Source: Gracilaria gracilis
Lineage: Eukaryota > Rhodophyta > Florideophyceae > Gracilariales > Gracilariaceae
DNA: 64,000 nucleotides
Reading direction: 5' to 3'
Assembly (NCBI GenBank): GCA_030374805.1
Contig: JARGSG010000199.1
Location: 310,001-374,000 of the forward strand
Within the stretch, counting starts at the first letter, position 1; every line of letters begins with the position of its first letter. A model generated the notes under the pieces. It was not told the DNA's origin. It ran no database searches and worked only from the letters and a program-made list of their open reading frames with translations. Below, one piece after another: positions 1 through 11,065 of this stretch. The position numbers were made by a program, and so were the translations under genes.

Positions 1-34
1 TCCAGGTCCACTACCAAATTTCTCGACTCAATCA

Positions 35-676
35 CTACCACGGCCGATCCCGTCCGCCGTCCGCGAAGGCGATCTCCAGCCCGTCCACGCGCACGTTCAC
101 GTCGTTGAACGTCAGAAGTGCCTCTTTCTTCTCCGGCAGCACGTGCGCGGTAGCCTCCACGTCCACCATGTCTGGTGCGTAAGCGATTGACTGCAGAATG
201 ATCGTTTCGCGCTCACTTTGCTTCGAAGCACTGACCACGAGCCCGACGCCGTTGTTGCCGGACAGCATCTTCATACCACCGCTCTCATACTTGACGTATG
301 CAATGCCGTACAGTGAATGAACTTGTTCTGCAACGTTCTTGTATCTGTCGCCGCCTTTTGTGGTCACTACTACCTCCAATGCGTACTTTGCTTCGCCTGG
401 AAAACCTTCGAAGAAAAGCTTCACCGAAATGTCAGCTCTCGAACTTGACAGTGATAGAACTTTTACCTGATGAGAGCTGATTATGTGCTTGTCTACCGTT
501 TGTAGAGATATGTCTGTTAGCTTTTCACCGTCGTTCAGTTCTAGGAGAAAGCTCTGAGTTGGCTTTCCTGATCCATATTGTTGAAGTGTCTCATTAGGAT
601 CATCTATGTGCGTTAATGTACAGTTTGCGGAACTGCTTAGCATCAGCGCGATTACGAGTTAGGAGACTACTTTCAT
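35..676 (-). pseudogene. Secreted protein of unknown family, stop codon in signal peptide
   Basis: The reading frame runs from an ATG at 676 to a TAG at 35-37. The first codons give a short basic and hydrophobic stretch, MKVVS, then a TAA (659-661), then LVIALMLSSSANC. Together these look like one signal peptide interrupted by a single stop. After it come about 195 residues, rich in Val, Ser and Glu, with no frameshift and no motif I recognise. If translation began at the second Met (643) the product would lose most of its signal peptide. A CAA to TAA change would explain the stop. It could also be a sequencing error. Nothing adjacent suggests a function. No homology to the VWA gene at 60.3-61.6 kb is apparent. 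Confidence 0.45.
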
Positions 677-3078
677 TGCGTTTGTTTGGCTCTAAAACTC
701 GGCACGGGCCTAACAAAAAGTCATGCTTAGCATCCTCAATATGACTCTTATAGACTATGTAAGGGTCAGTCTAATTCCTACTTGGGTATCGCTGCTAGAT
801 TTGGACTCGTATATCTCTAAATGTTTCTCAATTGGGAAGAATTGCAAGTAAAAAATAAAAGCAAGACCGAAATAATTTCTATTTAGGGCTTTGAAAAGTA
901 CCCTTCAGAACGACAAAACCTCACAGAGCTGTTCTTGGATAATTGAATATTATAATAATATTCGTATTATTCAGTTATGTATTGGAACTTTTCAAAATAG
1001 AAAAGTTTTAGGGAGGTGACATAATATTATTACGAGGGGGTAGTGCCAAAAGATATCACTTGCTTTCATTACTTTTCGAGGATATGAGAAAATGAACTAC
1101 AGGAGCATACACGCAATAGTGCCACCCCGTGCCACAGCGACAACAGTTGGCACTAATTAGAAGGTGGCAATGTTCAATGAAGAAGAAAGCGACCAAATAT
1201 GAACTTGTCTACGAGTACTCAGTTATCAGCGTTTGGCGCTGAGCACCTATACTTTCCTTTCGCTTTGCAGAGAGCAAAGCTTATTTCGCTTTCTGTAGGT
1301 GGTACATTGCGTCACTGATGTAGCTCTCAACCGCAAGATTCTCCACATGGCGGAAGCAAGCGTGTATAGCACATACCGATGACAATGGAACAACTACATC
1401 GTCATCTTCGTCACTATTGGTGCAACCGCGGTCTTTTGCACTCCCCAAATCCATACTATCCCCGATGAACTGGACCTCCGACATGAAATCCTGAACAACT
1501 GCCTCCTGCACTTTTGTATCATCTTCAATACTTACCCTCTCGCACTGGCACCCCCCCTCCGGGTGTGCCACGTGTTAAGGGGTAGCACTAATTAGAGGAT
1601 GGCAATACTCAAAATGGCACTATTGCGTGACCCCCCCTGTATTAATGAAAGTTTTTCCTAGGGACGGTATTGGTGACGTACCGTTCATACATGGATTTGT
1701 TGCGGATACAGGATGACAATGATTGTGGGCTGACACCTTGGCCAAGCGTTCTTGTGTCATACGTGTGGGGAAAGCTACAGAGCATCAACACGCACACTTC
1801 TGTTGGCTGCTCGTTGTATCTAACATTCATGAGTACAACGATTTAAACCGAAAAACATTTTCTTCTTGTTGTCAAACGAAGCATGGCGACAAAACAACGA
1901 ACTGAGAGGCAAGGAATTGCAGCTACAAAGGATAAGAAATTTTGTGATGAAAGGGGGTGAACCTGCTCGAAAAAGATTATCTTATAATTGTTAGCCCAGC
2001 TGTTGTCGTGTTGGAAACAAAGAGCTTGGTGTGCTCCAGTCTGAGACGTATGTATTATTATTGGATGGAGACACAAACGCTACCCGGGGACGAAAGAAGT
2101 TGCCGGTGACAAATTCCGAGTGACGAAACGCTTCGCATGTGATAGATAAATGTAGCTTCAAAATCGTTGGAAGCACTTCACCTCCGAGTGCAAAAGAGAA
2201 CCCCTGCGAAAAAGATTTGAATCTTAACCAAGTTCCACTCTAATAATGGCTCAATGCCGCCGCCCTCAACAAGCGAAATTTATCTGCCTCATCTAGAACT
2301 TGCACTCTGATTCCACACCCACACATCCAGCCCCAAGTGGAGATTCACCACTACCCTAGCCTACAGCTGTTTGTAGCTGCTGTCGCATAGAAACAAGTAA
2401 AACAAAATGCATTCAAGAAACCTTTCTCCCTTATTTCATTTGCATTTTATAGTACAAAAATGAACACCGACATCCCAAAATATGCGTGGCAGATCTGAAC
2501 GCCCAAAACGGCGCAAACAACGCTTCATGGACAAGAGTTGGTCACATTTTTTGGAAGAGACCAGGCCCGCATTGGTGATTGGCGGACTGCGGTAGAAAAC
2601 TAGCATGGCTTTGACATCCTGACTCCTTTTTGCAAGTCTCCATTCAAAGCAGTCACCATGTATAGAAGGGCATTTTTAAACACCCGACTGCTCATATGGG
2701 CCGAAAGATGATCTTTGGGCTTCAAACAGTAAACGAATCAAATTCAAGCCACGGCCGATAGAGCACTTCTTCCATACTTTGAATAATAAGAGTTCCGTAA
2801 TTGTGTGTGCAACATTCTATCCACTTCAACGACCATCTCTCTTTCTCTGTTTGTCTCATGAAAGCGTCATAATGCCATAATGGACCAAAAGTCGTTCCAT
2901 TTAGGCCACGTATAGGCCCCTTGTGTTTGTATGACTATTTTGTGACTACTTCGGTTGACTTCTGCCAAATATGCCTGACTATAGGACTTAGAACACCGAC
3001 AAAGAGTAGTCAGGAATAATTCCCGGTAATCTGCAAGATAGTTCCATAGAAGGACGACCAACAGTTTGCGATAAGATA
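677..3078. other. Intergenic region, no convincing gene
   Basis: This stretch is AT-rich with only short overlapping ORFs on both strands. It contains the small inverted-repeat element at 1110-1629 and an AT near-palindrome around 943-965. I see no conserved protein motif, RNA gene or clear promoter. It ends at the TAA duplication of the Harbinger element. Confidence 0.5.
1110..1629. mobile_element. Small inverted-repeat (MITE-like) element
   Basis: A perfect 15-bp inverted repeat, CACGCAATAGTGCCA, lies at 1110-1124 and, reverse-complemented, at 1615-1629. Just inside both ends a direct sub-repeat recurs, GCACTAATTAGA followed by GTGGCAAT or GATGGCAAT (about 1150-1171 and 1584-1605). A 96-codon minus-strand frame (1281-1571) fills the middle but begins with GTG and shows no known motif. 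No target-site duplication was found, so the true ends may lie slightly further out. Confidence 0.4.
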
Positions 3079-3098
3079 TAAGGGGCGTTCTATAAGTT
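3079..3098 (+). repeat. Harbinger left TSD (TAA) and terminal inverted repeat
   Basis: TAA at 3079-3081 is the target duplication. GGGGCGTTCTATAAGTT at 3082-3098 is the inverted repeat and matches the right end without mismatch. Confidence 0.9.
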
Positions 3099-3106
3099 TA
3101 CAAAAC

Positions 3107-4578
3107 GTGAAACTGATAATTTTATGTTTCAGAAAGTTCAGGTTTCCGAGATGGAGTTCTTTCTATGAGTGCAACTCCCCATGCACACGCAACAGACAAT
3201 TATGCTTTTCAGGAGCCCATTCAGTTTCCAAATCTCCAGAGGTTGCGCACTTCAACAATCATCTTTGGCAAATTGCACTCAACATGACTACGGCAAAGCA
3301 ACTCCCCATTTCAACCCGATTGCTACACCGCCGCTTGCGTCGACAGCGGTGTATCATGCCCTGTCTTTCTCCACGCCATCGAGGAAACCATGCACTTCCG
3401 CTTTTTTTAAGCATACTGCAACTAATGATATTGGAGATAAACCAGTATCACTGTCACCAAACCATTCGGACAATTATTCCACGATTACCGATCTGTGCCA
3501 CGACACACATTTGTAGCTTACCAGATCATTACTTCAACCGAATGTACCGCTTAACGAAAACAACTTTCATCCTTCTTTGCAGCGTTTTGCAGCCAAAATT
3601 GAAGCGCACGCAGCGACACGACACACGTTTTTCCAAATCTGTCTCAGTAGAGAATATGCTCTTCGTCACACTACGCCTCTTAGCAGGAGCAAGCTACCTG
3701 GACTTAGGATGGCCGTATGGCATAGGTTTCTCTACTGTCTATTCAGTGTTTCACGAAACTCTAGCTGCATTGGAGGAGTCCTTACCACAGATACAGTTTC
3801 CAACTACAGAAGAAGAGTGCAAGCAAAGTGCGGTGAAGTTTTGCATCAATCGCAAGACACCATTTCATGGCATCATAGCGGCCCTAGATGAAATTGCTGT
3901 GGAGATTCGAAAACCCCGTTTGAATGAGGTCCCCGATCCGAGAAAGTATTTCAATCGAAAAGGTTTCTTCGCGCTATGTGTTCAAGCAGCTGTGCAAGCA
4001 GACTACAAATTCTGTTTTGTTTCTGCCGGACATTCGGGAGGAACCCAAGACTCCACCGCATTTGAGTCTACAATGCTCTATGAGTTGGTATCGAGCTCTA
4101 TACTGCCACAATGGGCCGGTATTGCCACAGACGATGCGTATAGTAATCAATAGGCAGTTTTGAGTCCGTTTTCTGGGTCTGATCTTTCGCAACGAGAGGA
4201 CTCTTTTAACGCATATTTTTGTCTTTGTGTCGAACTCTTGTGAAGCAGGCCTTTGGAATACTAGTATGTCGCTTTGGGATATTTTGGTCACCGCTACGAT
4301 TCCCGTTGCGAAAAGTCAGTTTGATAATAATGGTAGCTTGTAAGCTATACAATTATATTATTGACAACAGGGAGTCTAGTGCGTTTGATTTCCTCTCGGC
4401 GCACGAAGAAAACCACGTCACGGGGGAGCCGGTTGTGCACTTTCAGGACGTACTTCACATGGAGCAGGATACCATGCGATCACGCAATCGGAGCCGTGAC
4501 TCGTCATCGCTTCGTGATAGAATCGCTGACCGACTGCAGGCTCTTGGTTTCGTGCGCCGTCGTCTCTCACATGGTTGA
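3107..4578 (+). pseudogene. Harbinger-type DDE transposase, broken
   Basis: This frame starts 9 bp inside the left inverted repeat. The N-terminal part is poorly conserved, and a possible splice acceptor lies near 3130. From about residue 145 it reads as a Harbinger nuclease. A helix resembling the YRLTKTTF region is followed by three acidic motifs: AALDEIAVEI (first Asp), SGGTQDSTAF (second Asp) and IATDDAYSN (third). An in-frame TAG at 4151-4153 and a frameshift near 4225 interrupt it. Beyond the shift the typical C-terminal motif QAFGILVCRFGIFW appears, and the frame ends at 4578. Length and order are those of a full transposase. The damage should prevent cut-and-paste activity unless another copy supplies it. 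Confidence 0.85.
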
Positions 4579-4611
4579 TTGTCAGATTCTCTCACTTTAT
4601 CTACGATAAGG

Positions 4612-4986
4612 ATGAAGATTGTCGTGGAAAGCTTTGAACTGCTCTACGTCTCTAAGGTTAATCTAGGTGGACTTGATTGCGTTTTCGTTTACCATAGACG
4701 ACTTGGCAGCTTGTCGTTTGATCCCCTTCTAGGTGTTGTTTGTGCTGCTGTTACTGCCATTGGGTACTACGAAACCGGGGTTTGGTCGGTAAACAACATT
4801 CTCGCTGCTTCACTGGCTCTGTCTGCAGTTGACATTTATGCTATTCCGGACAAGAGCGCTGCAGTCCTGCTACTTGAACTCTTTTTGTACGACATTTGCA
4901 GGCTATTCGAGAATGTCGCACAGATTGAACTACTCTTTGCGTCTGTCATGCGTGCGGGTTTCAGTGGCTTCTTGTTGGTTAATTAA
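4612..4986 (+). pseudogene. Signal peptide peptidase (presenilin-type protease) fragment
   Basis: This 124-codon frame lies just downstream of the transposase. It contains hydrophobic segments in the order seen in the middle of signal peptide peptidase: a membrane helix, then WSVNNILAASLAL (the family has WxxNNILG), then LELFLYDICRLF, which carries the Tyr-Asp pair of the first catalytic aspartate. The second catalytic motif (GLGD) and the C-terminal PAL motif are absent, so it cannot form an active site. The last residues look like read-out into unrelated DNA. Its 3' end is 26 bp from the 3' end of the opposing reductase. I infer a captured internal gene fragment. A diverged paralogue is less likely because both ends are missing. 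Confidence 0.7.
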
Positions 4987-5012
4987 CCAAACAGTGCCAA
5001 TGCCAAAACGTA

Positions 5013-6065
5013 CTAGTTCTGCTTCACCGCTGGTCCGCCAGCCCGTCGTATGCTGTTCGTTGAAGCTAAAGATTCGGCAGTCGCTCTAATCGTCTCTTCC
5101 CATGGAATCTCCTTTACTCCTAGCTTCCTCACCTTACTACTATCAAAAGGTGGAGGTGTGTCCAATGTCTGAGATGCATCTACTTGTCTCTCAGGATATT
5201 TCTTGAAAGCCTGATGTTCATGAAGAACCTGGTAAATCTCTCCACAGTGCTTGTAGAACGAGATCATCATGTACCAACCTTCAGCATCGTGGCGTTCAAG
5301 AGCAAGAACGTGACCCTCGGCAACTTCACGAACATCAACAAAGCGGAGTAAACTGTTCGTCACCATACCTTCTTGACATAGGTGTTTGGATAGGCCCCTT
5401 TCTTTTGCCATGTTAGCAAGCAGAATCAAGGAGTCACAAGATGTTGGAAGTAATGTAGGACCAAAGACGTAACCTGGATTGATAACTAAAAGCTTAATTC
5501 CCAGCTCTTCGGCAAGTTCCCAAGCAAGTCGTTCTTGCTGCAGCTTCGACAAAGCATAAATACTATCTGGAACATCCATCAGTCTCTTTCGAATATAGCC
5601 TTCATCACTGCAGGCTGTTTCGCCCAAAACGGATGGCTGGACTAAAAGTACGCTCATTGCACTAGCAGAAGAGGTAAGCACGATTCTTTTCACACTGGCT
5701 TCTGCTGCTGCGCGAAAAAGAGCACGTGTTCCTTCCACGGCTCGCTTCAATTGCTTTTCCATCCCTTCTTCGACTGTTCTGAACGGTATCTTTCCATCAG
5801 AACCGATTATCACTGGAGTTGCAGTGTGGATTAAACCTTGGGCGTTGTTCAGGAACGCAGGAAATGTCTCCGGTTCCAACATGTCAGATTCGACCATTGT
5901 TAGCTTGTGGCTGTTGGGAAGCGACATTAGGGCTTCCACTTTTGGGGATAACAGGTTTCGAGTTGTACCCCGGACCAGATGATCTCTAGCCAAAAGCAAG
6001 GCTACCACATGTGATCCAATAAAAGAAGTAGCGCCAGTGACGAAGATTGGCTTCCCAGACTTCAT
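5013..6065 (-). CDS. NAD(P)-dependent short-chain reductase (DFR/CCR-like epimerase family)
   Basis: This is an uninterrupted 350-codon frame from ATG to TAG with no intron, about the usual length for the extended short-chain dehydrogenase family. The N-terminus carries the dinucleotide-binding loop VTGATSFIGSHV, with Ser where the middle glycine is more common. LTSSASAM and YALSK supply the catalytic Ser and the Tyr-x-x-x-Lys pair, and NPGYVFGP is the typical substrate-side motif. The best match is to dihydroflavonol-4-reductase or cinnamoyl-CoA-reductase-like proteins, which reduce a carbonyl with NADPH in the cytosol. The real substrate cannot be told. It is the only undamaged gene in the Harbinger element, tail to tail with the signal-peptide-peptidase fragment. 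That suggests recent capture or continued selection. Confidence 0.85.
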   Translation of the reverse strand: MKSGKPIFVTGATSFIGSHVVALLLARDHLVRGTTRNLLSPKVEALMSLPNSHKLTMVESDMLEPETFPAFLNNAQGLIHTATPVIIGSDGKIPFRTVEEGMEKQLKRAVEGTRALFRAAAEASVKRIVLTSSASAMSVLLVQPSVLGETACSDEGYIRKRLMDVPDSIYALSKLQQERLAWELAEELGIKLLVINPGYVFGPTLLPTSCDSLILLANMAKERGLSKHLCQEGMVTNSLLRFVDVREVAEGHVLALERHDAEGWYMMISFYKHCGEIYQVLHEHQAFKKYPERQVDASQTLDTPPPFDSSKVRKLGVKEIPWEETIRATAESLASTNSIRRAGGPAVKQN

Positions 6066-7401
6066 TTCCCCCGCGTTAATGATCTATGATCAAACTTCAA
6101 TCCGAAATGCTCCACGGGAAGCTCGTGTCGACAATCGTTCTTACCCTCGTAATCGTTTTCACCAATCCCTTGCTTCGTTTGATTGTACTTCTGCAACACA
6201 GCCTTTCTCGTTCCTGTCGCGAAAGACCAACAACGAGATCAGAAAGCAAGGGGTGAGAGACAGTAGCCCCCAAAACAAGGAATCGTACGTACGGCCAAAA
6301 ATTCATTTTGAATACAAGAATTCTCGATGAGCTTCACAGAGCTCGATGTCGGTGGAACTCCTCCCTATGAGAAGATAGTGATCACTCAAGTTACGTAGGC
6401 ATGATATCATGTCGCAGGGAGATAACCGCACATTCAGGCCTTCTTCATAGCTTCAAAAAGAAATTCACTACGAGCGACGCTCATTTTCCATCCACTATTC
6501 GTTCGTTTGGTAAACCAGATTCAACCGCGATCCGCAGGCCGCGAAGGGTAGATTTGGTTTTAATGTCAAGCTACAGTCTCACAATCGTGGTATCGTAATG
6601 AGAAAACCTTTCGCTTCCTGTCTTGTGACACAAGAGCATCCTTCAAAGTTGCTAGCCTGAGGCATAAGACAAACTGATAAAAAGCCAAGTCGCCGTGCTC
6701 AATGGCATTTAACGCTACCCCCAGGTTTTCATGTCCAAGGAGCTTCTACGTTTCATAAGGAGTTGCTAGTAATTTCTGTAGTCCTCGACGGGTGAATGCC
6801 AGGTCTCTAGACCAGCACGTGATGCTAAGGGCCTTTTTTGTGCCTATTATTTCGCACGTCATCAAAAGGAATCTCCTACCAAGGGTATGTTGATCAACGT
6901 TATGTTGACAGTACGATACCTCGTATCTTTCAATGTCCAACTGTGCTCAATGTAAAATACAATGGACAGAGCTGCACTCCGAGAGTATCGGACGAAACCG
7001 CGACCACCTTGGCACGAACTTTTTCATGCACAACGTTGTGATTGGGCGTGCAGTTCTTGAATGTTCCCGCGCTTTGCATCTTTAAGCCAGCATCAAGATG
7101 ATCTTGCATCGCACATTGCTCACTCTGGATCAGCAACTAGCTCGGTAACTGTGGATGACGCCAACGACTTCTCCTGTTCAAAGCGAGAAGCCGAAAACTC
7201 CAGCGGCGCCCCATGCACATGACCCTGGCTAAACGTAAGGCCGGTGTCGCATTTTTGAAGACTTACAATAGTATGAGAAAGCCCTTCACCCATTTCTCAT
7301 TTCCAATCGAAGTTTAGGAAAGCTGTCCCCTCCAACCAGATACCGACTTTCGGCGATGGTGAGCTGGTAGCCGCTCAAGAAACGCGGTAAGATCCAGAAC
7401 A
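6066..7401. other. Interior of Harbinger element, no recognised gene
   Basis: This 1.3-kb stretch lies upstream of the reductase start and would hold its promoter. Several short frames occur on both strands, for example minus 6930-7136, but none shows a motif or intact length that I can defend. It may include more degraded cargo. Confidence 0.4.
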
Positions 7402-7647
7402 ATGACCTCCCTAGAACCGCAAGTCGAACCAACTGAAGCAAGTTCAAGTCATCTGTCAGTGCTAGAGGTCACAAGCAATACAGACGCAAAGATGTTGCGA
7501 ACCGCAGATCATGCTTCCGGTCAACAACTGACCATCGCTTTGTGTAAAGAATGGATGACCTGTGATGTAAAACAAGGGGATGTCGTACGAGTTATCTTGA
7601 CTCGCAAAGATGGTACATTTCAAGCATATACGCACCAAGAGACTTGA
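7402..7647 (+). pseudogene. Possible Dna2 N-terminal domain fragment
   Basis: This 81-codon frame starts at an ATG. Its second half reads LSVLEVTSN, then a short variable part, then CKEWMTCDVKQGDVVRVI. That order (a VLEV strand, then xxEW, then a GDxVxVI strand) resembles the beta-barrel that precedes the nuclease domain of the Dna2 helicase-nuclease. The frame stops soon after, before any nuclease motif, so at best it is a captured fragment. The match is from memory of the family pattern and is weak. An unrelated small protein is possible. Its 3' end overlaps the 3' end of the opposing broken gene. Confidence 0.25.
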
Positions 7648-8044
7648 GCAAGGTGACGGCCTTGGCAGTGTTCTTGAAGCCCCCAACCGAGCTGTCGATA
7701 ACAAGAGGTCCGAGAAAGGAATTTGCTCGTAAGTCCTCTGTCATGTGCCATCGCAATCTGTATGCTTCCATCGCTTCCTCGGAAACTTTATGACTGTCGC
7801 AATCAGCTTTTCTCGCGCTATTATACATCCGTTGCCGGTCAACAAGAGGGAGTTGATTCTTTTCAGCCTATTGCTTCTGGATCTCTTGTTCAAAACAAAT
7901 CTGATTCTGCTTCTACTCTTGCAAAGCCTTTGTTCTTTCATTTTCATTCCCAGCATAAAACTTATCCTCTTCGTCCCTGCGTTCCACATAATGTTCGATA
8001 ATAGTCCTTGGATCACGTTTCTCAACTACCTCCCGTGAGGCCAT
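7592..8044 (-). pseudogene. Unrecognised charged protein, two in-frame TAG codons
   Basis: The frame runs from an ATG at 8044 to a TAA at 7592-7594 and is open except for TAG at 7913-7915 and 7868-7870. The first third is strongly charged and rich in Glu, Arg and Lys. The stretch around the stops is Gln-rich, and both stops are one C-to-T change from CAG. The second half contains MTEDLRANSFLGPLVIDSS and reads as ordinary globular sequence. I do not recognise the family. It lies inside the Harbinger element on the same strand as the lepA fragment and the reductase, so it is probably another captured exon or gene piece. Confidence 0.4.
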
Positions 8045-8486
8045 TCAGTGCTTGTGCACCGTTCTAACCGCCCCACTCATAATCTGAGTGTTGTTTAACG
8101 ACACTGACGACCGCGCCAGGGCTGCCATTGCGCACCTACTGCGGGAGTTAAGGGTCATCACTTTACGCAGTGAACACCTCTTTTGTGCGTGTCTCGACAC
8201 AAGTTTCTTTTCGCACAAGCTGCCCCGTCGAAAGTGACAACAGCGAAATGGAACCAGTTGTTACCAACGGCTTCTCCAGTTCCATACGGCCTCCTTCAGA
8301 AAGGGGGGTACTCTGAAGTGCCATAAAGAGAGAGAAATATCGTTGCTTGCTTGTCAGGGTGCTGCATTTCCCAGAAAAAAGCCATCAGCGCTGAAAATAC
8401 CTCATCTCATGCACCAAACTCCAAGAAGCTGGACTTCTTTAATCCATAGTAACCTGAGGCATCCGAAAAAGTTTGCACCAACAATC

Positions 8487-9518
8487 TCAATCTTTTCCGG
8501 AGATGATTACTAAGAACGCTTCTTGAGGAATTGAAACTCTGCCAACCGTTTTCATCCTCTTCTTCCCCTCGCCCTGTTTCTTCAATCTATGAAATGAAAG
8601 ACAGAAACAGAAAAAGTTAGAAACGTCTCGAGCCGCGCTGTAGAATACAAAAGAACATTCTGAACTCACAATTTCTTCTTCCGACTTGCATCTCCATCAC
8701 AGCATTTGGCGGTGACATCTGTGGGTATCGAATACATTGTTAACAACTGGTATTTTGCGCATGTGAAGAGAACACAAGGACTTACCTTTCCGAAAAGGAT
8801 TTATGTGTCGACTGGCCAAGATCTTCCCGCCCCCCACAGCCTGTATGTTCACCTTGAACATCTGTCTAGGAATCACATCCTTTAAATTTTCTACCATCCA
8901 CCGGCCTTGGCTGTATGCTTTCAGTTCATGTACAACTGAGGACAACCTAGAAACCAGCGAAACGTAGAATGTACAATAGAATGGTTAGAACTTGGTTTCG
9001 AACTTCGAAATATACACGGCAACTCACCCATCAACCGGTTCTCCCACCACACGATTGCCCATTCTCTTCAGATTGTTAGGCCTCATTCCTTCCATTTCAT
9101 AATTCATGGACGCAAACCCAGCACTTCTCGATTTAAAAACGTCTGGATTGTTTTCCTCAAAGACAATACTACCGTCCTGCAACTGGAGCTTCTGCAACGA
9201 TATACGCAAAGAAAGAATATCACCAGAATCAGATGGAAACAAGCCACAGAAGACCACTGCTTTTGTTGGCTCATATCCAGGTAGAGCAATTTCTGCCGCA
9301 CCTGCACCACAGTGGGTGAGCATAACAGAACTAACAAAGAGAGAGCAACCTGTTTCAAACAAAGAACCAGAGACAATAGAAACAGAAAATGTTTGACCGG
9401 AGGCATTCCGTTGGGGGAGGACCCTATACGAAAGATACACTGCACCGTGTCTGTTCCTCCACTTTGTGCAGTCGAAGGAGTCTGAGTATAAAATCGGGCT
9501 TGCAGACTTTAAATCCAA
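8487..9518 (-). pseudogene. lepA: lepA/GUF1 (EF4 GTPase) 3' fragment with introns retained
   Basis: LepA, called Guf1 in mitochondria, is a ribosome-associated translational GTPase. Here only domain II onward is present. A beta-barrel piece like the family's FDSxxDxYRGVV strand is followed by LPGYEPTKAVVFCGLFPSD (domain III start). A jump then loses roughly 100 residues, and the family C-terminus follows: [53 protein letters not shown] and [20 protein letters not shown], then TGA. Three introns with clean GT-AG ends lie at 9027-8947, 8785-8719 and 8669-8587, and all keep the reading frame. The GTPase domain is missing, so it cannot work as a translation factor. Retained introns show the piece was taken up as genomic DNA, not cDNA. 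Confidence 0.85.
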
Positions 9519-9529
9519 GACGATGGTGG

Positions 9530-10922
9530 TCCTTTTGCAAGGCTTGCGATGGAACTACTGAGAGTCGCTTGAATCGCACTTTTCTCCTTTTCGCTTGACG
9601 CGTCCTTCATCATGTCTTTAGCTTTCTGGATAGCTGTTAAAGCTTCGTTACTCCACTTTTCCCTAGATTGCAGAGCTTCATACACCAGTTTACCTCTTTC
9701 TGCGGCCTCAATTTGTTTTGCAACTTCCTTGTCCTAAAACTCCAGAACGGACACTAAACTTTCTATTTCGACAACATGCTCACTACTAGCCATCTTCTGC
9801 CGTTTAGAGGGCGACTGTTGCACTGTACTCGAGTACTTATTTTCCGGATGAACTTCTGCTCCAACCCCTTCTTCCCTTTGCGCATCCGACTTCAATGCTC
9901 GTGTAGCCAACAGAGCCGGCAATAGATGCTGTTTCAAATAACAGTGTCCATACAATAAGTACGTCTTGTCGTCCGCAAACCTTTCAAATGCATCCGGATC
10001 GCCCTGCCCTGAAGCTTCGACTCGACGCATAGAATAATGATATGCTTTTTAACTCTCCGTACTTCCGTTTCAGAAACCCTGCATCCCGTAAATGCGGACA
10101 CTTAGAGGGCAATATTGACTCAATATCACTAAAAGTGACACCACCAGATAGGCTACGGACAGGTTTTGGTTTAAATTCGGCATCGTTGAAAAGCGGTGCG
10201 ATCGATAGGGTCCATGGATATTCGGTTGGGGCGTCGAGTTTCTCTCTGGACAACCAGTGCATCAGTTTCTGACGTGTCGCTGTCATGCGGGCATCACCGA
10301 AAACATGGAGCAATCTATAGTACTCACTGGCTTCAAATGCTGGTCTCCGTCCTTCAAAGAATGCAGCTGTATTGTGTTCAAGATTAATTGGCTCTCCAGT
10401 AACCACCTCTTCGTCGCCAAACACCAGTAAATCTTCTTTGACTCACCTAACGGTATCTTCAGTGCCGTCCCGCTTTGCTATTCGCACGGTGGTCGTCTGC
10501 GAACTGTTCAATCGCGCATATATTGGTGTACTAAAGTCACAGGTGCCACCAATTATGTCACAAACAGCTTTAAGACTGCATTGTCGTTGCACCATAGCTA
10601 GTGTGGTTCTTTTGAGTGTCAGTTTTGCGTTTTGAGCTCCAAGAATGTGCAGGGCTTTGAGCGTGAGCTTGCAGTGAATGTTGCCAAAGTTGGCTTCACG
10701 AAGAATGCAGTTAGCCTCGGATATTTTTTGCGGTACTTTGTCTGACATTGTATTGAGACAAGCTTGAGATGGCTCTGGTATGTTAACAGTTTGTTGGGTA
10801 GCTTCGGTATGCTCTAATACCGGCTGTTCATTGTGCGAAGGTGATGATTTGTTAGTGTTTGCCATGGCAAAATGGCTGAACTTGAAGTGGGATGGTTTGT
10901 TGGTTGCTGTTGAGGAGGTCAT
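9530..10922 (-). pseudogene. Harbinger accessory (SANT/Myb-type) protein, broken
   Basis: This frame begins with ATG at 10922, 144 bp inside the right inverted repeat, and points inward, which is the position of the second Harbinger gene. A Ser/Thr-rich N-terminus is followed by a block around WTLSIAPLFNDAEF and LKRKYGEL, reading like the compact helical DNA-binding region of SANT/Myb accessory proteins. Then come GQGDPDAFERFADD and a Lys/Glu-rich coiled tail. It is damaged by TGA at 10443-10445, a frameshift near 10030 and TAG at 9734-9736. The TGA also sits in a sequence resembling a splice donor (AG-GTGAGT), but no acceptor lies at a usable distance. Assignment rests mainly on position. 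The accessory protein normally helps import the transposase and bind the ends. Confidence 0.5.
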
Positions 10923-11065
10923 GCATGGGGTTTTCCCGTAAGCGTGTTTGTCTGGGAAACACCGGAAGCTCCAGACGGAGAGAAACTAGGAAACGATACG
11001 TATTTTACGTACCCTTTCTCAATTGGTTTATTGGTTGTTGCCAATGTTCATTTCTTGATTGAGTG

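Noticed and set aside
10443-10445. Splice donor GTGAGT instead of a nonsense TGA in the Harbinger accessory gene
   Set aside because: The downstream sequence continues in the same frame at once, and the nearest AG would give an intron of about 14 nt.
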